Positions 7,794-15,566 of a stretch of 64,000 nt of DNA are shown here, in pieces; the stretch's first letter is position 1, and every line of letters begins with the position of its first letter. The stretch lies in the NCBI GenBank assembly GCA_017429505.1, contig JAFROW010000013.1, positions 140,370 through 204,369 of the forward strand. The letters run 5' to 3'. The stretch comes from Clostridia bacterium (GTDB lineage Bacteria > Bacillota > Clostridia > TANB77 > CAG-508). Both the position numbers and the translations under genes were made by a program. A model generated the notes under the pieces. It was not told the DNA's origin, made no database searches, and saw nothing but the letters and a program-made list of their open reading frames with translations.

Positions 7794-8458
7794 TATTGCT
7801 CAACCTCGTTTACTTCATTTTGTCTTTTAAAAGATTTCTCTCTTTCTAATTCGTTTACTGCTGCTTCCTTTAATTTATTCATTTTTGTTTTAAATTCATC
7901 TTCAACTGAAATAATATGAAAATTAGGATGTTTACTCCAAACTTCCATGCTTTTTTTATTTTGTATTCTTGCTTGTTCAGAATTTGATAATCTGAATCTA
8001 TTAGTAGTATTATTATATAATTCAGCATCTCCTACTGCTGTACTTTCTAAATGAAAAATTGCATCATACCTTGCTAATATATCACTCTCTTTCAAATTAT
8101 GAGTTTCTAATATCTTTTGAAATTCATTCTCTAGCAAATACACCTTGCCATCTAAAAGTCCTCTATCTAAAAGCAAAATCATGAAATCTTTTTTATTTTT
8201 TGCCATTATCCTTTTATATAAATTTTCTTTAAACATTTGCATCTCAAAGATAACTTTTTGAAAATCAATTTGAGAAATCGTTCCCTCTGTATGTATGAAT
8301 CCATTTTGCCTTGTTTCTGTTGCAATTTCCGGAATAGTAATGACTTTATATTGTAACTCCTCTAGAAACTTTTTTAATTCTTCTATTCCCTCACTTTTTC
8401 CTGCACATGGACCTCCTGTTAAAACGAAACTTTTTATTTGATTTTTACTCATCTTCAT
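7793..8458 (-). CDS. P-loop ATPase/kinase, AAA_28 (Ttd14/NadR-like)
   Basis: I start it at ATG 8458, inside the end of the preceding gene and after GAAGAGAG; longer in-frame starts would overlap that gene more. Walker A is LTGGPCAGKS, right at the N-terminus, and LLLDRGLLDGK is the second acidic motif, both typical of the AAA_28 family. In animal Ttd14 this ATPase is fused to a CYTH domain. Here the CYTH domain is a separate gene four genes upstream in the same operon, which suggests the two act together on a nucleotide or polyphosphate. The exact substrate cannot be read. Confidence 0.72.
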   Translation of the reverse strand: MKMSKNQIKSFVLTGGPCAGKSEGIEELKKFLEELQYKVITIPEIATETRQNGFIHTEGTISQIDFQKVIFEMQMFKENLYKRIMAKNKKDFMILLLDRGLLDGKVYLLENEFQKILETHNLKESDILARYDAIFHLESTAVGDAELYNNTTNRFRLSNSEQARIQNKKSMEVWSKHPNFHIISVEDEFKTKMNKLKEAAVNELEREKSFKRQNEVNEVEQ

Positions 8459-9824
8459 TTTCCCACTCTCTTCTTTCAAATGCTTCAGGTAATAATTCGC
8501 TAATTGTACAGTATCTATCTTCTGCAACCATAACTTTAGTTTTTAAATTATTACTATTAATCATTCGAATTAACTCTCTACATTTTCCACATGGAGAATA
8601 TATATATCCTTTAACAGAATATGAAACAATTTTCTTTATTTCACTTTCTCCGTTCTTTAACATTTCTAATATTGCTGCCTGTTCCGCACAGTTTCCTAAT
8701 GCACATTTTGAATTAATATTAATACCTGTATAAATCTTTCCCTTACCACTCATTAAAGCACAAGATACATGTCCACAGTATGTATAATCACTTAAAATCC
8801 TTTTTTTTGCATACTTCTTTGCTTCATCTAATAATTTTTTAAACTCTTTATCCATATCTATTTCCTTTCTTGTAAATCTAGCATTTATTGGTATAGTAAT
8901 TAAATCATATATCAAAGCCAATCCCCAAACAAGATAGACAAATGGAAAAATAATCATGTATAAAAAAACCCATATCATATTCTTGATTTTTTTGTCTGCA
9001 AGAATATAGCAAATAAATAGAATTGATATTATTCCACATAATATATTAAATTCCAAAATTTTATATATTAGTATATATACAGGAAGCCATAAAAGATTAA
9101 ATGAAAACGCATGTAAAATTATATAAAATAATACCTTATTATTTCTATTATAAATTATCGTTTCAGCCAGTCCTTTTGCCCATCTTATTCTTTGCTTTAG
9201 TAGTTTAGTTATATTTCCTTTTGGTTTCTCATATCCTAACACATCTTTAACAAAATATATTGGTAATTTTTCTTTTCTTACAACTGTACCAATCATCAAA
9301 TCATCGTATACTGTATCTATATCAGGCAAGTTGTCTTTAAAATACTGTTTATTAATCATAAAAACCTGTCCTGGTAGGCTTATTCCTAATTTAGTATTCC
9401 ATAGTAGAGGTCTTATAAAATTATGCGAAAGATTTTTATCAATATTTATTAGTTTAGGAACAAATCCTTTAATTTTTTTTGCTTTTATTTTTCCCCATGC
9501 GATGCTATAATCTTTTTCAAAGCAATTTCTTATGAACTTTACTATATTTTCTCTATCCATTGTAATATCATTGTCAAAGCATAAAATATCATCAAACTTT
9601 GCTTCTTTTAGCAAAATTTTTATTCTTCTATATTTAGTCATTTGCGGGGTCACAATATTTTTATAAGATTTTTCTTTAATTTCATAATTGCTAAATATTA
9701 TTACTTCGCTTTTACTAAAATTGTCTTGTAAGAAATGTATAATATTATAAATTTCTTTATTGTCTTTCTCATTATTGCTTATAAATGTTGCAATAGTTAT
9801 ACCTTTCGTTATTATTACCTCCAT
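8445..9824 (-). CDS. GT2 membrane glycosyltransferase fused to a cytidine deaminase
   Basis: 459 residues. Residues 1-220 are a family-2 glycosyltransferase: FDND near 83, DDLM near 174 and QRIRW at 211-215 (the D,D,D,QxxRW set of processive or lipid-linked GT2 enzymes). Residues about 231-312 are three or four membrane helices. From residue 324 on there is a complete cytidine deaminase, with zinc ligands and catalytic Glu in NCAEQAA (378-384) and SPCGKCRE (410-417). An internal ATG at 8855 (M324) has its own AAAGGA site, so free deaminase may also be made. The annotated ATG overlaps the previous gene by 53 bp and the true start is uncertain. I know of no described fusion of this kind. Confidence 0.78.
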   Translation of the reverse strand: MEVIITKGITIATFISNNEKDNKEIYNIIHFLQDNFSKSEVIIFSNYEIKEKSYKNIVTPQMTKYRRIKILLKEAKFDDILCFDNDITMDRENIVKFIRNCFEKDYSIAWGKIKAKKIKGFVPKLINIDKNLSHNFIRPLLWNTKLGISLPGQVFMINKQYFKDNLPDIDTVYDDLMIGTVVRKEKLPIYFVKDVLGYEKPKGNITKLLKQRIRWAKGLAETIIYNRNNKVLFYIILHAFSFNLLWLPVYILIYKILEFNILCGIISILFICYILADKKIKNMIWVFLYMIIFPFVYLVWGLALIYDLITIPINARFTRKEIDMDKEFKKLLDEAKKYAKKRILSDYTYCGHVSCALMSGKGKIYTGININSKCALGNCAEQAAILEMLKNGESEIKKIVSYSVKGYIYSPCGKCRELIRMINSNNLKTKVMVAEDRYCTISELLPEAFERREWENEDE

Positions 9825-10365
9825 TCAATATTTCATTTTTTATCAGAATCTTTGCTAACTCAACTTGTGCTTCATCTTTGTCTATAATATGATCTCCATT
9901 TACAAAAATAATTTTCTTATTATTACAAATTGTATTATTTAATAATTCAATACCATGATACATTGGTATTTTCGTATCTTTTTGCGATAATACAAGTTCT
10001 AGATTTTCCACTTCTATTTTACAATCTTTTGGTGAAAAATCCCATTGATTATTTAAATCAAATCCTCTTTCTTCAGATAATATTCGCCTTGAAGAAAACG
10101 GATTTATAAGTGTAATTCTACTTGGTTTACTTTTCTTTATAAAATTTATACTATAATACAAAAGTGAAGCACCTAAACTAATCCCTATCCACCAGTCGGC
10201 ATCGTTATTAACAACTTGATTCCATTGGTTAGGTGAAAGTTCTCCAGTGTCATATTCTATATTGATATAATCAATTTCATATCCTTCTTTTTTTAGTACA
10301 TTTCTAAAACTTTCTAATATTTTTAAATCTTGACCGCGTCCGGCCCAATATAATATTTTTTTCAT
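9772..10365 (-). CDS. Alpha/beta-hydrolase-like protein
   Basis: 197 residues with a nucleophile-elbow pattern (GISLGAS, Ser63) and a late histidine (NGDHI, His159), the order expected for a small alpha/beta hydrolase; LINPF after the second strand also fits. The N-terminal RGQDLK is not a P-loop. Overall similarity to a named family is not obvious to me. Its ATG overlaps the stop of the radical SAM gene and its end overlaps the glycosyltransferase start, so it is translated as part of the cargo operon. It could be a thioesterase, esterase or acyl transfer enzyme. Confidence 0.6.
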   Translation of the reverse strand: MKKILYWAGRGQDLKILESFRNVLKKEGYEIDYINIEYDTGELSPNQWNQVVNNDADWWIGISLGASLLYYSINFIKKSKPSRITLINPFSSRRILSEERGFDLNNQWDFSPKDCKIEVENLELVLSQKDTKIPMYHGIELLNNTICNNKKIIFVNGDHIIDKDEAQVELAKILIKNEILNGGNNNERYNYCNIYKQ

Positions 10366-11537
10366 TATAGCAAGCCCTCATACATCTCATTTGCTAGACT
10401 ATTTCTTAAAACGCCTGCATCAAAAAATGGTTTATAGTCATATTTATGGTATAATTCTGCAGCATATTTATATAAATCAAGAATATATTTTTCATCTATT
10501 CTTCCTAATTTTTTTCCAATTACTGAACCGACTTCTGCGTGATATATATTTGCTCCTGGAACAATACCGTGTTCTGCCATAAACTTAAATCCTTCTTTCA
10601 TATCTTCTATTGGTACAATTCCTGCAACAAAATTGCTCCATACCTTTCCAGTTCCATATATATCTTTTAAATATAATAGAGATTCCACAACATAATCAAA
10701 TCCAACATATTTATCCTTTCCAGGACAAATTTTTTCAAAATTACTTTTTGGCCATACTTCAATATTAAAACTTGGATTTTCAACTCCGTTATCATATAAT
10801 TCTTGTAGTTTACTCATTGTCTTTGGAGGCATCATTGCAACATTTCCTTTAATTTTGCCATTCCACTTTAATTTATCCTTAACTGCTTTTATGATTTCCA
10901 TATGTTTATCAAATTCCTCGTCAGTATTTAAATGAGAACCTCCTGTTATTATTATATAATTATAATCATCATATTTTGTAGCAAGTTCGCATACCTCTGC
11001 CAATTCTTCCGGAGTCTTTACTATTTCAACAGGGTCATCTCTTCTTACTGCACTTTTTACTGAACAAAATTTACAAGGTAGTCCCACATCGTGAAATTCA
11101 CAACCTGAAAATATATTTATATTCATACAATTAAGTCCATATAACTGTGCTAACTTTTTAGTTGGAGTTCCTTTACTTGTTGTATAGTTCCAAAAGTTTG
11201 GTCTAGGTATAAAAGTAAACTCTGTCAAATACTGATTTTCATTTTTGATATATAGTTTGTCATTTTCTAAAGTAAGAGTCAATGGAGAATCTGGTCTAAT
11301 ATGTAATTTTGAAACAATACCTCCAGGTAATAAGATTTCAGATGGGGTTAATCTATTTTTATCAACATCCCAATTTCCATTATCATATGCATAATGTTCT
11401 TCTTTGAAAAAACTTTGGTATTTTTTAAAAATTTCCGGATTATCTTGAACACCATAAACTAACAATTTCAACTTGGCATTCGCACTGTTTTTTCTTTCAT
11501 CTTTTCTTTCGATAAATTGTTCCACTTTCTTATACAT
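10365..11537 (-). CDS. Radical SAM enzyme with atypical CX8CX2C cluster motif
   Basis: About 390 residues from the ATG at 11537, which follows GAAAGGAGAG; an ATG 18 bp upstream would include the ribosome site itself. The putative [4Fe-4S] motif is C-x8-C-x2-C (GCEFHDVGLPCKFCS, C146, C155, C158 from this start) instead of the usual C-x3-C-x2-C. The rest fits a radical SAM barrel: IIITGGSHL (the GGE-like motif), then FNIEVW and a conserved C-terminal half. A long N-terminal domain of about 130 residues precedes the cluster. It sits in the cargo operon between CYTH and the hydrolase gene and is the most likely source of the new chemistry. Confidence 0.8.
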   Translation of the reverse strand: MYKKVEQFIERKDERKNSANAKLKLLVYGVQDNPEIFKKYQSFFKEEHYAYDNGNWDVDKNRLTPSEILLPGGIVSKLHIRPDSPLTLTLENDKLYIKNENQYLTEFTFIPRPNFWNYTTSKGTPTKKLAQLYGLNCMNINIFSGCEFHDVGLPCKFCSVKSAVRRDDPVEIVKTPEELAEVCELATKYDDYNYIIITGGSHLNTDEEFDKHMEIIKAVKDKLKWNGKIKGNVAMMPPKTMSKLQELYDNGVENPSFNIEVWPKSNFEKICPGKDKYVGFDYVVESLLYLKDIYGTGKVWSNFVAGIVPIEDMKEGFKFMAEHGIVPGANIYHAEVGSVIGKKLGRIDEKYILDLYKYAAELYHKYDYKPFFDAGVLRNSLANEMYEGLL

Positions 11538-11559
11538 TAAAAACTCTCCTTTCATTCAA

Positions 11560-12057
11560 TTACAAATTAGGGTCATATTCACTAGTGTATTTTTCAACTT
11601 TTGATAACAATGTATTATCAAATCTCTTATCAAAGCATAAATCTTTTCCTAACCATTCAGGTTTATCAAAATTTTCTGCCACTTCAAGATTTGGAAATTC
11701 TACTTCTGCAAATACCAACCCTTCTAAATTTCCATGAAATACGTCTAATTCAACTGTTAATCCATCATTAATCGGAATCTTATATCTATCCTTTTTTATT
11801 AAATAATTTTCAATTTTATTTAATAAAATGTTGTAATTTTCTTCTGTTAATGGCATCGTATATTCGATATTTTGTATAGCAACTTTTTCTTCTAATCCTT
11901 TTTGTTTCCATTTGTAATTTAAAGTGTATTCATCATTTGATTTTCTTATTCTTACAGTTGGCTTAATACACAAGTATCCTTGCTCTATTTCCTCCTTTTC
12001 GTATTTTTCTAAATTCTCTGGCATTTTAACCACAGCAAATTTTCTTTCGATTTCCAT
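11560..12057 (-). CDS. CYTH-domain protein (triphosphate tunnel fold)
   Basis: About 165 residues starting at MEIERKF, the ExExK signature of the CYTH superfamily; the ATG at 12057 follows AAGGAGG, so the longer frame to 12108 is not used. Basic and acidic residues alternate on strands (VRIRKSNDEYTLNYKWK), as expected for a triphosphate tunnel. The family includes adenylate cyclase class IV, thiamine triphosphatase and polyphosphatases. It lies 60 bp after the thymidylate-kinase-like gene and 22 bp before the radical SAM gene. Link to the Ttd14-like ATPase in the same operon is noted in the findings. Confidence 0.85.
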   Translation of the reverse strand: MEIERKFAVVKMPENLEKYEKEEIEQGYLCIKPTVRIRKSNDEYTLNYKWKQKGLEEKVAIQNIEYTMPLTEENYNILLNKIENYLIKKDRYKIPINDGLTVELDVFHGNLEGLVFAEVEFPNLEVAENFDKPEWLGKDLCFDKRFDNTLLSKVEKYTSEYDPNL

Positions 12058-12116
12058 AATCGAAACCTCCTTATTAAAAAATTTTATAATAATATAAATT
12101 ATTACCAATATAAGTT

Positions 12117-12704
12117 TTATCTTTCTTCATCGTGTTCTTCTTTTTTATTTATTTTCAAGTATTTACAAACTTCCTCAAAAACTTCATTTTCATCTTTTTC
12201 AGATGTGTCAATATTAATCCATTTTATATCAGTTCTATCTTGCATTTTATTTAAAAACCATTTATACCTATCATTTCTTCCTTTAGTTACATCATCAAAT
12301 CCTTCTGCTTTTCTTTTTTCTATTCTATCAACTCTCTTTTCAAAATCACAAGATAAACAAATGATTCCATCCGGCTTATAAAATTTCGAACAAAATTCAT
12401 CTTGAATTCTACAAACATCTTCATAACTAAAGATTTTGTCAGCATATGCTGCTGCTAATGTGCTTATCCAATATCTTACTAATATTGCATCCTGTTTTGA
12501 ATCTTTTACCCTTTCACTACATATTCTACCATATTCTAAAAATTTTTTCACTCTTTTTTTTCCATCGTATTTTTTGGCTTCTTTGTTTAATTGTACTATA
12601 TCTTCTTCATTAGTTACTATTCTAAATCCAAAATTCTTTTGTAGTTTTATTGCTAATGTATCCTTGCCTGTACCATTGTCGCCCTCAATAGCAAAAAAAC
12701 TCAT
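12117..12704 (-). CDS. Thymidylate-kinase-like nucleotide kinase
   Basis: 195 residues starting with a Walker A loop, IEGDNGTGKDTLA, which fits the thymidylate kinase family (usually EGxxGxGKST/S). The LID-like region has basic residues (EKRVDRIEKRKAEG). It is shorter and more divergent than the housekeeping Tmk, so a salvage or specialised nucleotide kinase is more likely than the essential enzyme. It is the first gene of the cargo operon after the terminator at 12.74 kb. The phosphate acceptor cannot be told from sequence alone. Confidence 0.75.
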   Translation of the reverse strand: MSFFAIEGDNGTGKDTLAIKLQKNFGFRIVTNEEDIVQLNKEAKKYDGKKRVKKFLEYGRICSERVKDSKQDAILVRYWISTLAAAYADKIFSYEDVCRIQDEFCSKFYKPDGIICLSCDFEKRVDRIEKRKAEGFDDVTKGRNDRYKWFLNKMQDRTDIKWINIDTSEKDENEVFEEVCKYLKINKKEEHDEER

Positions 12705-12737
12705 TTTTTCAAATCCTTTCTAAATTTTTAAAATAAG

Positions 12738-12772
12738 CAAAAAGAGATTGTATTCTAACAATCTCTTTCATG
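12738..12772 (-). terminator. Terminator between the GreA-like gene and the cargo operon
   Basis: AAAGAGATTGT / ACAATCTCTTT hairpin with an 8-base loop, between the GreA-like gene and the kinase gene. On the minus strand the stem is followed by a T-rich stretch with a G. It would make the cargo operon partly independent or attenuated. Confidence 0.7.
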
Positions 12773-12810
12773 CTAAAATCATCACCACCCTAATTTTAAA
12801 GGTAGTTTTC

Positions 12811-13287
12811 TTAATTTTCAATTTTAGAAATTAAAATTTTTACCTTGTTTCCATTTGGTAAAACACATCTTACTTCATCGCCAACTTTTTTCATAAATAT
12901 TGCTTTTCCTATTGGAGAATTAAGTGTTATTTGGCTCAATTCAAGTTTTGGGTCTTTAGGTAATGCAACCAATTCTCCTTGTACTATGTCCACATCTTCA
13001 TTTCCATAATCAACTTTTAAGGTTACATGATTACCCACTTTAACACTATTACTATCGTTGTCTTTTTCTTCAACTATTGTCGCAGTTTCAATTTCATGTT
13101 TTAAATCTCTAATTTGTTTTAATATTCCTCTTTCTTGAATTTCTGCTTGTTCAAATCCGAAATTGTCATGAAATGTGTTTCCAGCCGATTGACTTAATCT
13201 CTTTTCTTTGTAGATTTCCTTTAGCCTATCATTAAGTCTTTCGATTTCCATCCGTTTTTCCTCTAATGCTTTTTCTGTTAACAACAT
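12811..13287 (-). CDS. GreA/GreB-family transcription factor-like protein
   Basis: 158 residues from the ATG at 13287 (AAAGGA nine bases upstream). An N-terminal coiled coil (residues 5-75) and a C-terminal FKBP-like domain (ISLNSPIGKA-type motif, here LNSPIGKAIFMKK) match the Gre fold. The tip, which in GreA carries GDLSEN, reads FHDNFGFE and keeps only some acidic residues, so transcript cleavage activity is uncertain. It may instead regulate RNA polymerase as Rnk or similar paralogues do. It is transcribed divergently from the gene at 13.5 kb. Confidence 0.75.
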   Translation of the reverse strand: MLLTEKALEEKRMEIERLNDRLKEIYKEKRLSQSAGNTFHDNFGFEQAEIQERGILKQIRDLKHEIETATIVEEKDNDSNSVKVGNHVTLKVDYGNEDVDIVQGELVALPKDPKLELSQITLNSPIGKAIFMKKVGDEVRCVLPNGNKVKILISKIEN

Positions 13288-13344
13288 AAAAATTATTCCT
13301 TTCATGAAATATTAAGATCAGATTGTTAGTTACTTATGCGTTTT

Positions 13345-13373
13345 ATGTTAACATATTTTTGACTGTTTGTCAA
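13345..13373 (-). promoter_or_regulatory. Promoter of the GreA-like gene
   Basis: Minus strand TTGACA (13373-13368), 17-bp spacer, TAACAT (13350-13345). A second TTGACA lies 23 bp upstream. Confidence 0.7.
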
Positions 13374-13480
13374 CGTTTTTTGTTATTTTTTGTCAACTTT
13401 TCTAAAAAAATGGGCTCTTTTGTGTGAAAGAATTTCAAACGAGTTTTATAATTTCATTTTAAAAAATGCAGATATGTTCC

Positions 13481-13509
13481 TTGATTTTATTTCTATTTTA
13501 TGATAATAT
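13481..13509 (+). promoter_or_regulatory. Promoter of the 13.5-kb plus-strand gene
   Basis: TTGATT (13481-13486), 17-bp spacer, TAATAT (13504-13509), 29 bp before the start codon. Confidence 0.7.
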
Positions 13510-13538
13510 TATGTAAAACATTTTAGGAGGTGCTTTGT

Positions 13539-14036
13539 ATGATTAATGTGTATAATTGGTCATATCAAGTTGACAAATCTCTTGTACGGATTGAATTTCA
13601 TGATAAGATGAAATTAAAACTTCAGTCCGCCATCAAGAAATATAACGGTCAAGATATGCCAATAAAAACAGAACAAAATGAATTTATAGTTAAGTTTAAA
13701 AACTCCAAAGTAGCAAATGATTTTATTGATTACATTCTGCAAGAATATCCAAATTCATTTACTTTAAGCAATGATTGGGACATTGCAAAATATGCTGAAA
13801 ATATATTGTCTTTAACGGCTATAAGAGAATATTCTGATTCGACTTCTGCTCTCGAAAAAATAATACATTCTCTATTTTCAGATTGCAAGATTATATCAAG
13901 TTTAACAAAATATGATATTTCCAATGTTCAAATCAGTGCTGAATCTTCGCTCTGTTATTTTTCTTTTATAATAGAATTCAAAACAAGCGAAGATGCTCAA
14001 ATATTTCTTGATGAATTTCTCAACTTTAAAGCATAG
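13539..14036 (+). CDS. Unknown soluble protein of the element
   Basis: 165 residues from ATG 13539, preceded by TTTTAGGAGG; a GTG nine bases earlier lies within the ribosome site and is not the start. The protein begins MINVYNWSYQVDKSLVRIEF and is mixed charged, without membrane segments or motifs I recognise. It appears to have two similar halves, each with a strand-helix pattern ending in an aspartate-phenylalanine region (NDFIDYILQEY and AQIFLDEFLNF), so an internal duplication is possible. It is the only plus-strand gene of the element, read divergently from the GreA-like gene. Confidence 0.7.
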   Translation: MINVYNWSYQVDKSLVRIEFHDKMKLKLQSAIKKYNGQDMPIKTEQNEFIVKFKNSKVANDFIDYILQEYPNSFTLSNDWDIAKYAENILSLTAIREYSDSTSALEKIIHSLFSDCKIISSLTKYDISNVQISAESSLCYFSFIIEFKTSEDAQIFLDEFLNFKA

Positions 14037-14054
14037 TATTATTCTAATTAGGAT

Positions 14055-14095
14055 AATACAAAGTCACTATTACTTAAGCAGTATAGTGACTTTTT
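14055..14095 (+). terminator. Terminator of the 13.5-kb gene
   Basis: AAAGTCACTATA-type stem (AAAGTCACTA / TAGTGACTTTT) with a long loop, followed by T7. Confidence 0.8.
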
Positions 14096-14162
14096 TATTT
14101 TAAAAAAAATACACACGAGTTTATAATTATTATGTTTATTTTTAAATAATGATTACAATTTA

Positions 14163-14199
14163 AAAAAGTCTATTCCTCCAAAATAGAATAATAGACTTT
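14163..14199 (-). terminator. Terminator of the Replic_Relax-like gene
   Basis: AAAGTCTATT / AATAGACTTTA stem. On the minus strand it is followed by a T-rich run. Confidence 0.7.
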
Positions 14200-14264
14200 A
14201 AATTAAGTTACTTTATTTGATGGATATGTTTTATTAAAGTTATCATCAAAAAAACTTTATCAAA

Positions 14265-15212
14265 TTATAATTTTTTTACTTTACATATGCCATCATTATC
14301 ATATTTATAGATATGCATTGTTTTTTCAATATAATTGTTTAAATCTATGGTCACATAATCTGCTGTAGGAAGTTCTTTTCGTATCAGCTCCTCAATTTTT
14401 TTAGTACAAACAATAGTGGCATTTCTATAATTATTTACATTTAAAAAATGCCAATTTCTCATTATCTTTTCAGTATCAACAAAGAAAAACAAAGAGATAA
14501 ACTTATCTTTATAATCCGTATAATCACAAAAATTATATCCAGATAAATATACTTTGTCATCATAAAAGTCATGTATGAAATTCTCCCATCTAATATTGTG
14601 AAGATATTTTAATTTTTCTCTGTTTTCGACAGTATCTTCAATAATTAATATTTCATTTTTCCCAAATGCGAATTCCATTAAGTTAATCCTTTTTATATCG
14701 TCTACTAGAACAATAAAATTATTATAAAATTGTTCTTTTTGTATATCCCAAATAACTGATTCTACATATTTTTGGTCATGTTCTTTTGTAATTTGATAAG
14801 TTAAATAATCGAATCCATTTATATCTAAGATTCCAACAAACCTTCTTCCAGTTGTTGTAAACACTTCTTTATTTTTCATAGCAAATGATGGTGTAAACTT
14901 TACTGTTTTACTATTATTATAATATGCTCCTATATTTGCAATCCTTATTAATCTCTCTTTATATTTTTTATTTAAATTTCTTTTATTATATTCACAAGAA
15001 AAAAATTGAGTATATCTTATACCCATACCTCCTAGCACTAGATTCCATTTTACCCTTTTTAATATTTCTTTATCTACTAAATTTTTAACCCTTTTCTTAT
15101 AATACTTTGTTGATTTAAAAAAGTACTTTACATCATTTATATTTATGTACTGATACTTAGCAATAAATTTTATTAAGCATATTTCCTCATCATTATCCAA
15201 AAAATATCTCAT
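14265..15212 (-). CDS. Replication-relaxation (Replic_Relax)-like wHTH protein
   Basis: 315 residues. The N-terminus looks like a winged helix (CLIKFIAKYQYININDVKYF...), followed by a compact alpha/beta region. The overall layout resembles the Replic_Relax family of plasmid and integrative-element proteins (wHTH plus a nuclease-like domain), but I cannot point to catalytic residues, so this is a tentative match. It follows a GAGAGGAGG site. Its upstream region carries two strong hairpins (15.24-15.30 kb), one of them a terminator directly before the ribosome site. Confidence 0.45.
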   Translation of the reverse strand: MRYFLDNDEEICLIKFIAKYQYININDVKYFFKSTKYYKKRVKNLVDKEILKRVKWNLVLGGMGIRYTQFFSCEYNKRNLNKKYKERLIRIANIGAYYNNSKTVKFTPSFAMKNKEVFTTTGRRFVGILDINGFDYLTYQITKEHDQKYVESVIWDIQKEQFYNNFIVLVDDIKRINLMEFAFGKNEILIIEDTVENREKLKYLHNIRWENFIHDFYDDKVYLSGYNFCDYTDYKDKFISLFFFVDTEKIMRNWHFLNVNNYRNATIVCTKKIEELIRKELPTADYVTIDLNNYIEKTMHIYKYDNDGICKVKKL

Positions 15213-15235
15213 ATAATCATCCTCCTCTCACAAAA

Positions 15236-15303
15236 AAATGGAACAACAACTTTGTCCCATTTTTTGGTAGGAATTCCCTATCTTCGATAGGTACTCCCTA
15301 CCT
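15236..15303 (-). promoter_or_regulatory. Leader hairpins before the Replic_Relax-like gene
   Basis: Minus strand order: a GGTAGGG ... CCTACC stem containing CCTATCGAAGATAGG, then AAAAAATGGGACAA ... CCATTTTTT, an intrinsic-terminator shape, then GAGAGGAGG and the ATG 12 nt further. A terminator so close to the ribosome site suggests attenuation; the upstream hairpin could act as anti-structure. Confidence 0.5.
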
Positions 15304-15522
15304 CCACTAGCTTATTAGATTTTTTTACCTTTAAAAGTATTAAATTATCAAGATTTTTTAATTTCTAAAACCTAGCAAATTAACCTTATTTATATCTTTC
15401 ATTTTGCTCCATTTTTTAATCCTGCTATTTTACCATAATTTAGCATTTTTTTATAAAAATAATTACTAATTTTTTATAAATTTCAATTTTTTTCTATAGG
15501 CTCTATCTAATATTTTTTTAGT

Positions 15523-15566
15523 AGTCTACTTTAGAATCTACTATCTGTAATATCATGTGTTACCAT
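15523..15566. other. Right attachment junction of the element
   Basis: The GA core (minus strand) is at 15544-15545. The element arm 15523-15543 mirrors the arm at 4745-4765 with the shared block AAAGTAGAC. Host ATPase sequence (ACACATGATATTACA, minus) lies at 15546 onwards. Confidence 0.85.

Larger units (their letters stand above)
4743..15545. mobile_element. 10.8-kb integrative element with a large serine recombinase
   Basis: The ends are defined by the split ABC ATPase gene. Removing 10,801 bp and rejoining at the GA core restores the frame, and the two element arms plus GA form a near-symmetric 44-bp attP, as expected for large serine recombinases. The recombinase gene lies at the left end and points outwards. 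A small HTH-like gene follows, then the eight-gene cargo region, and a Replic_Relax-like gene at the right end. No conjugation genes are seen, so it is an integrative or mobilizable element rather than a full ICE. The cargo is described gene by gene. Confidence 0.9.
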
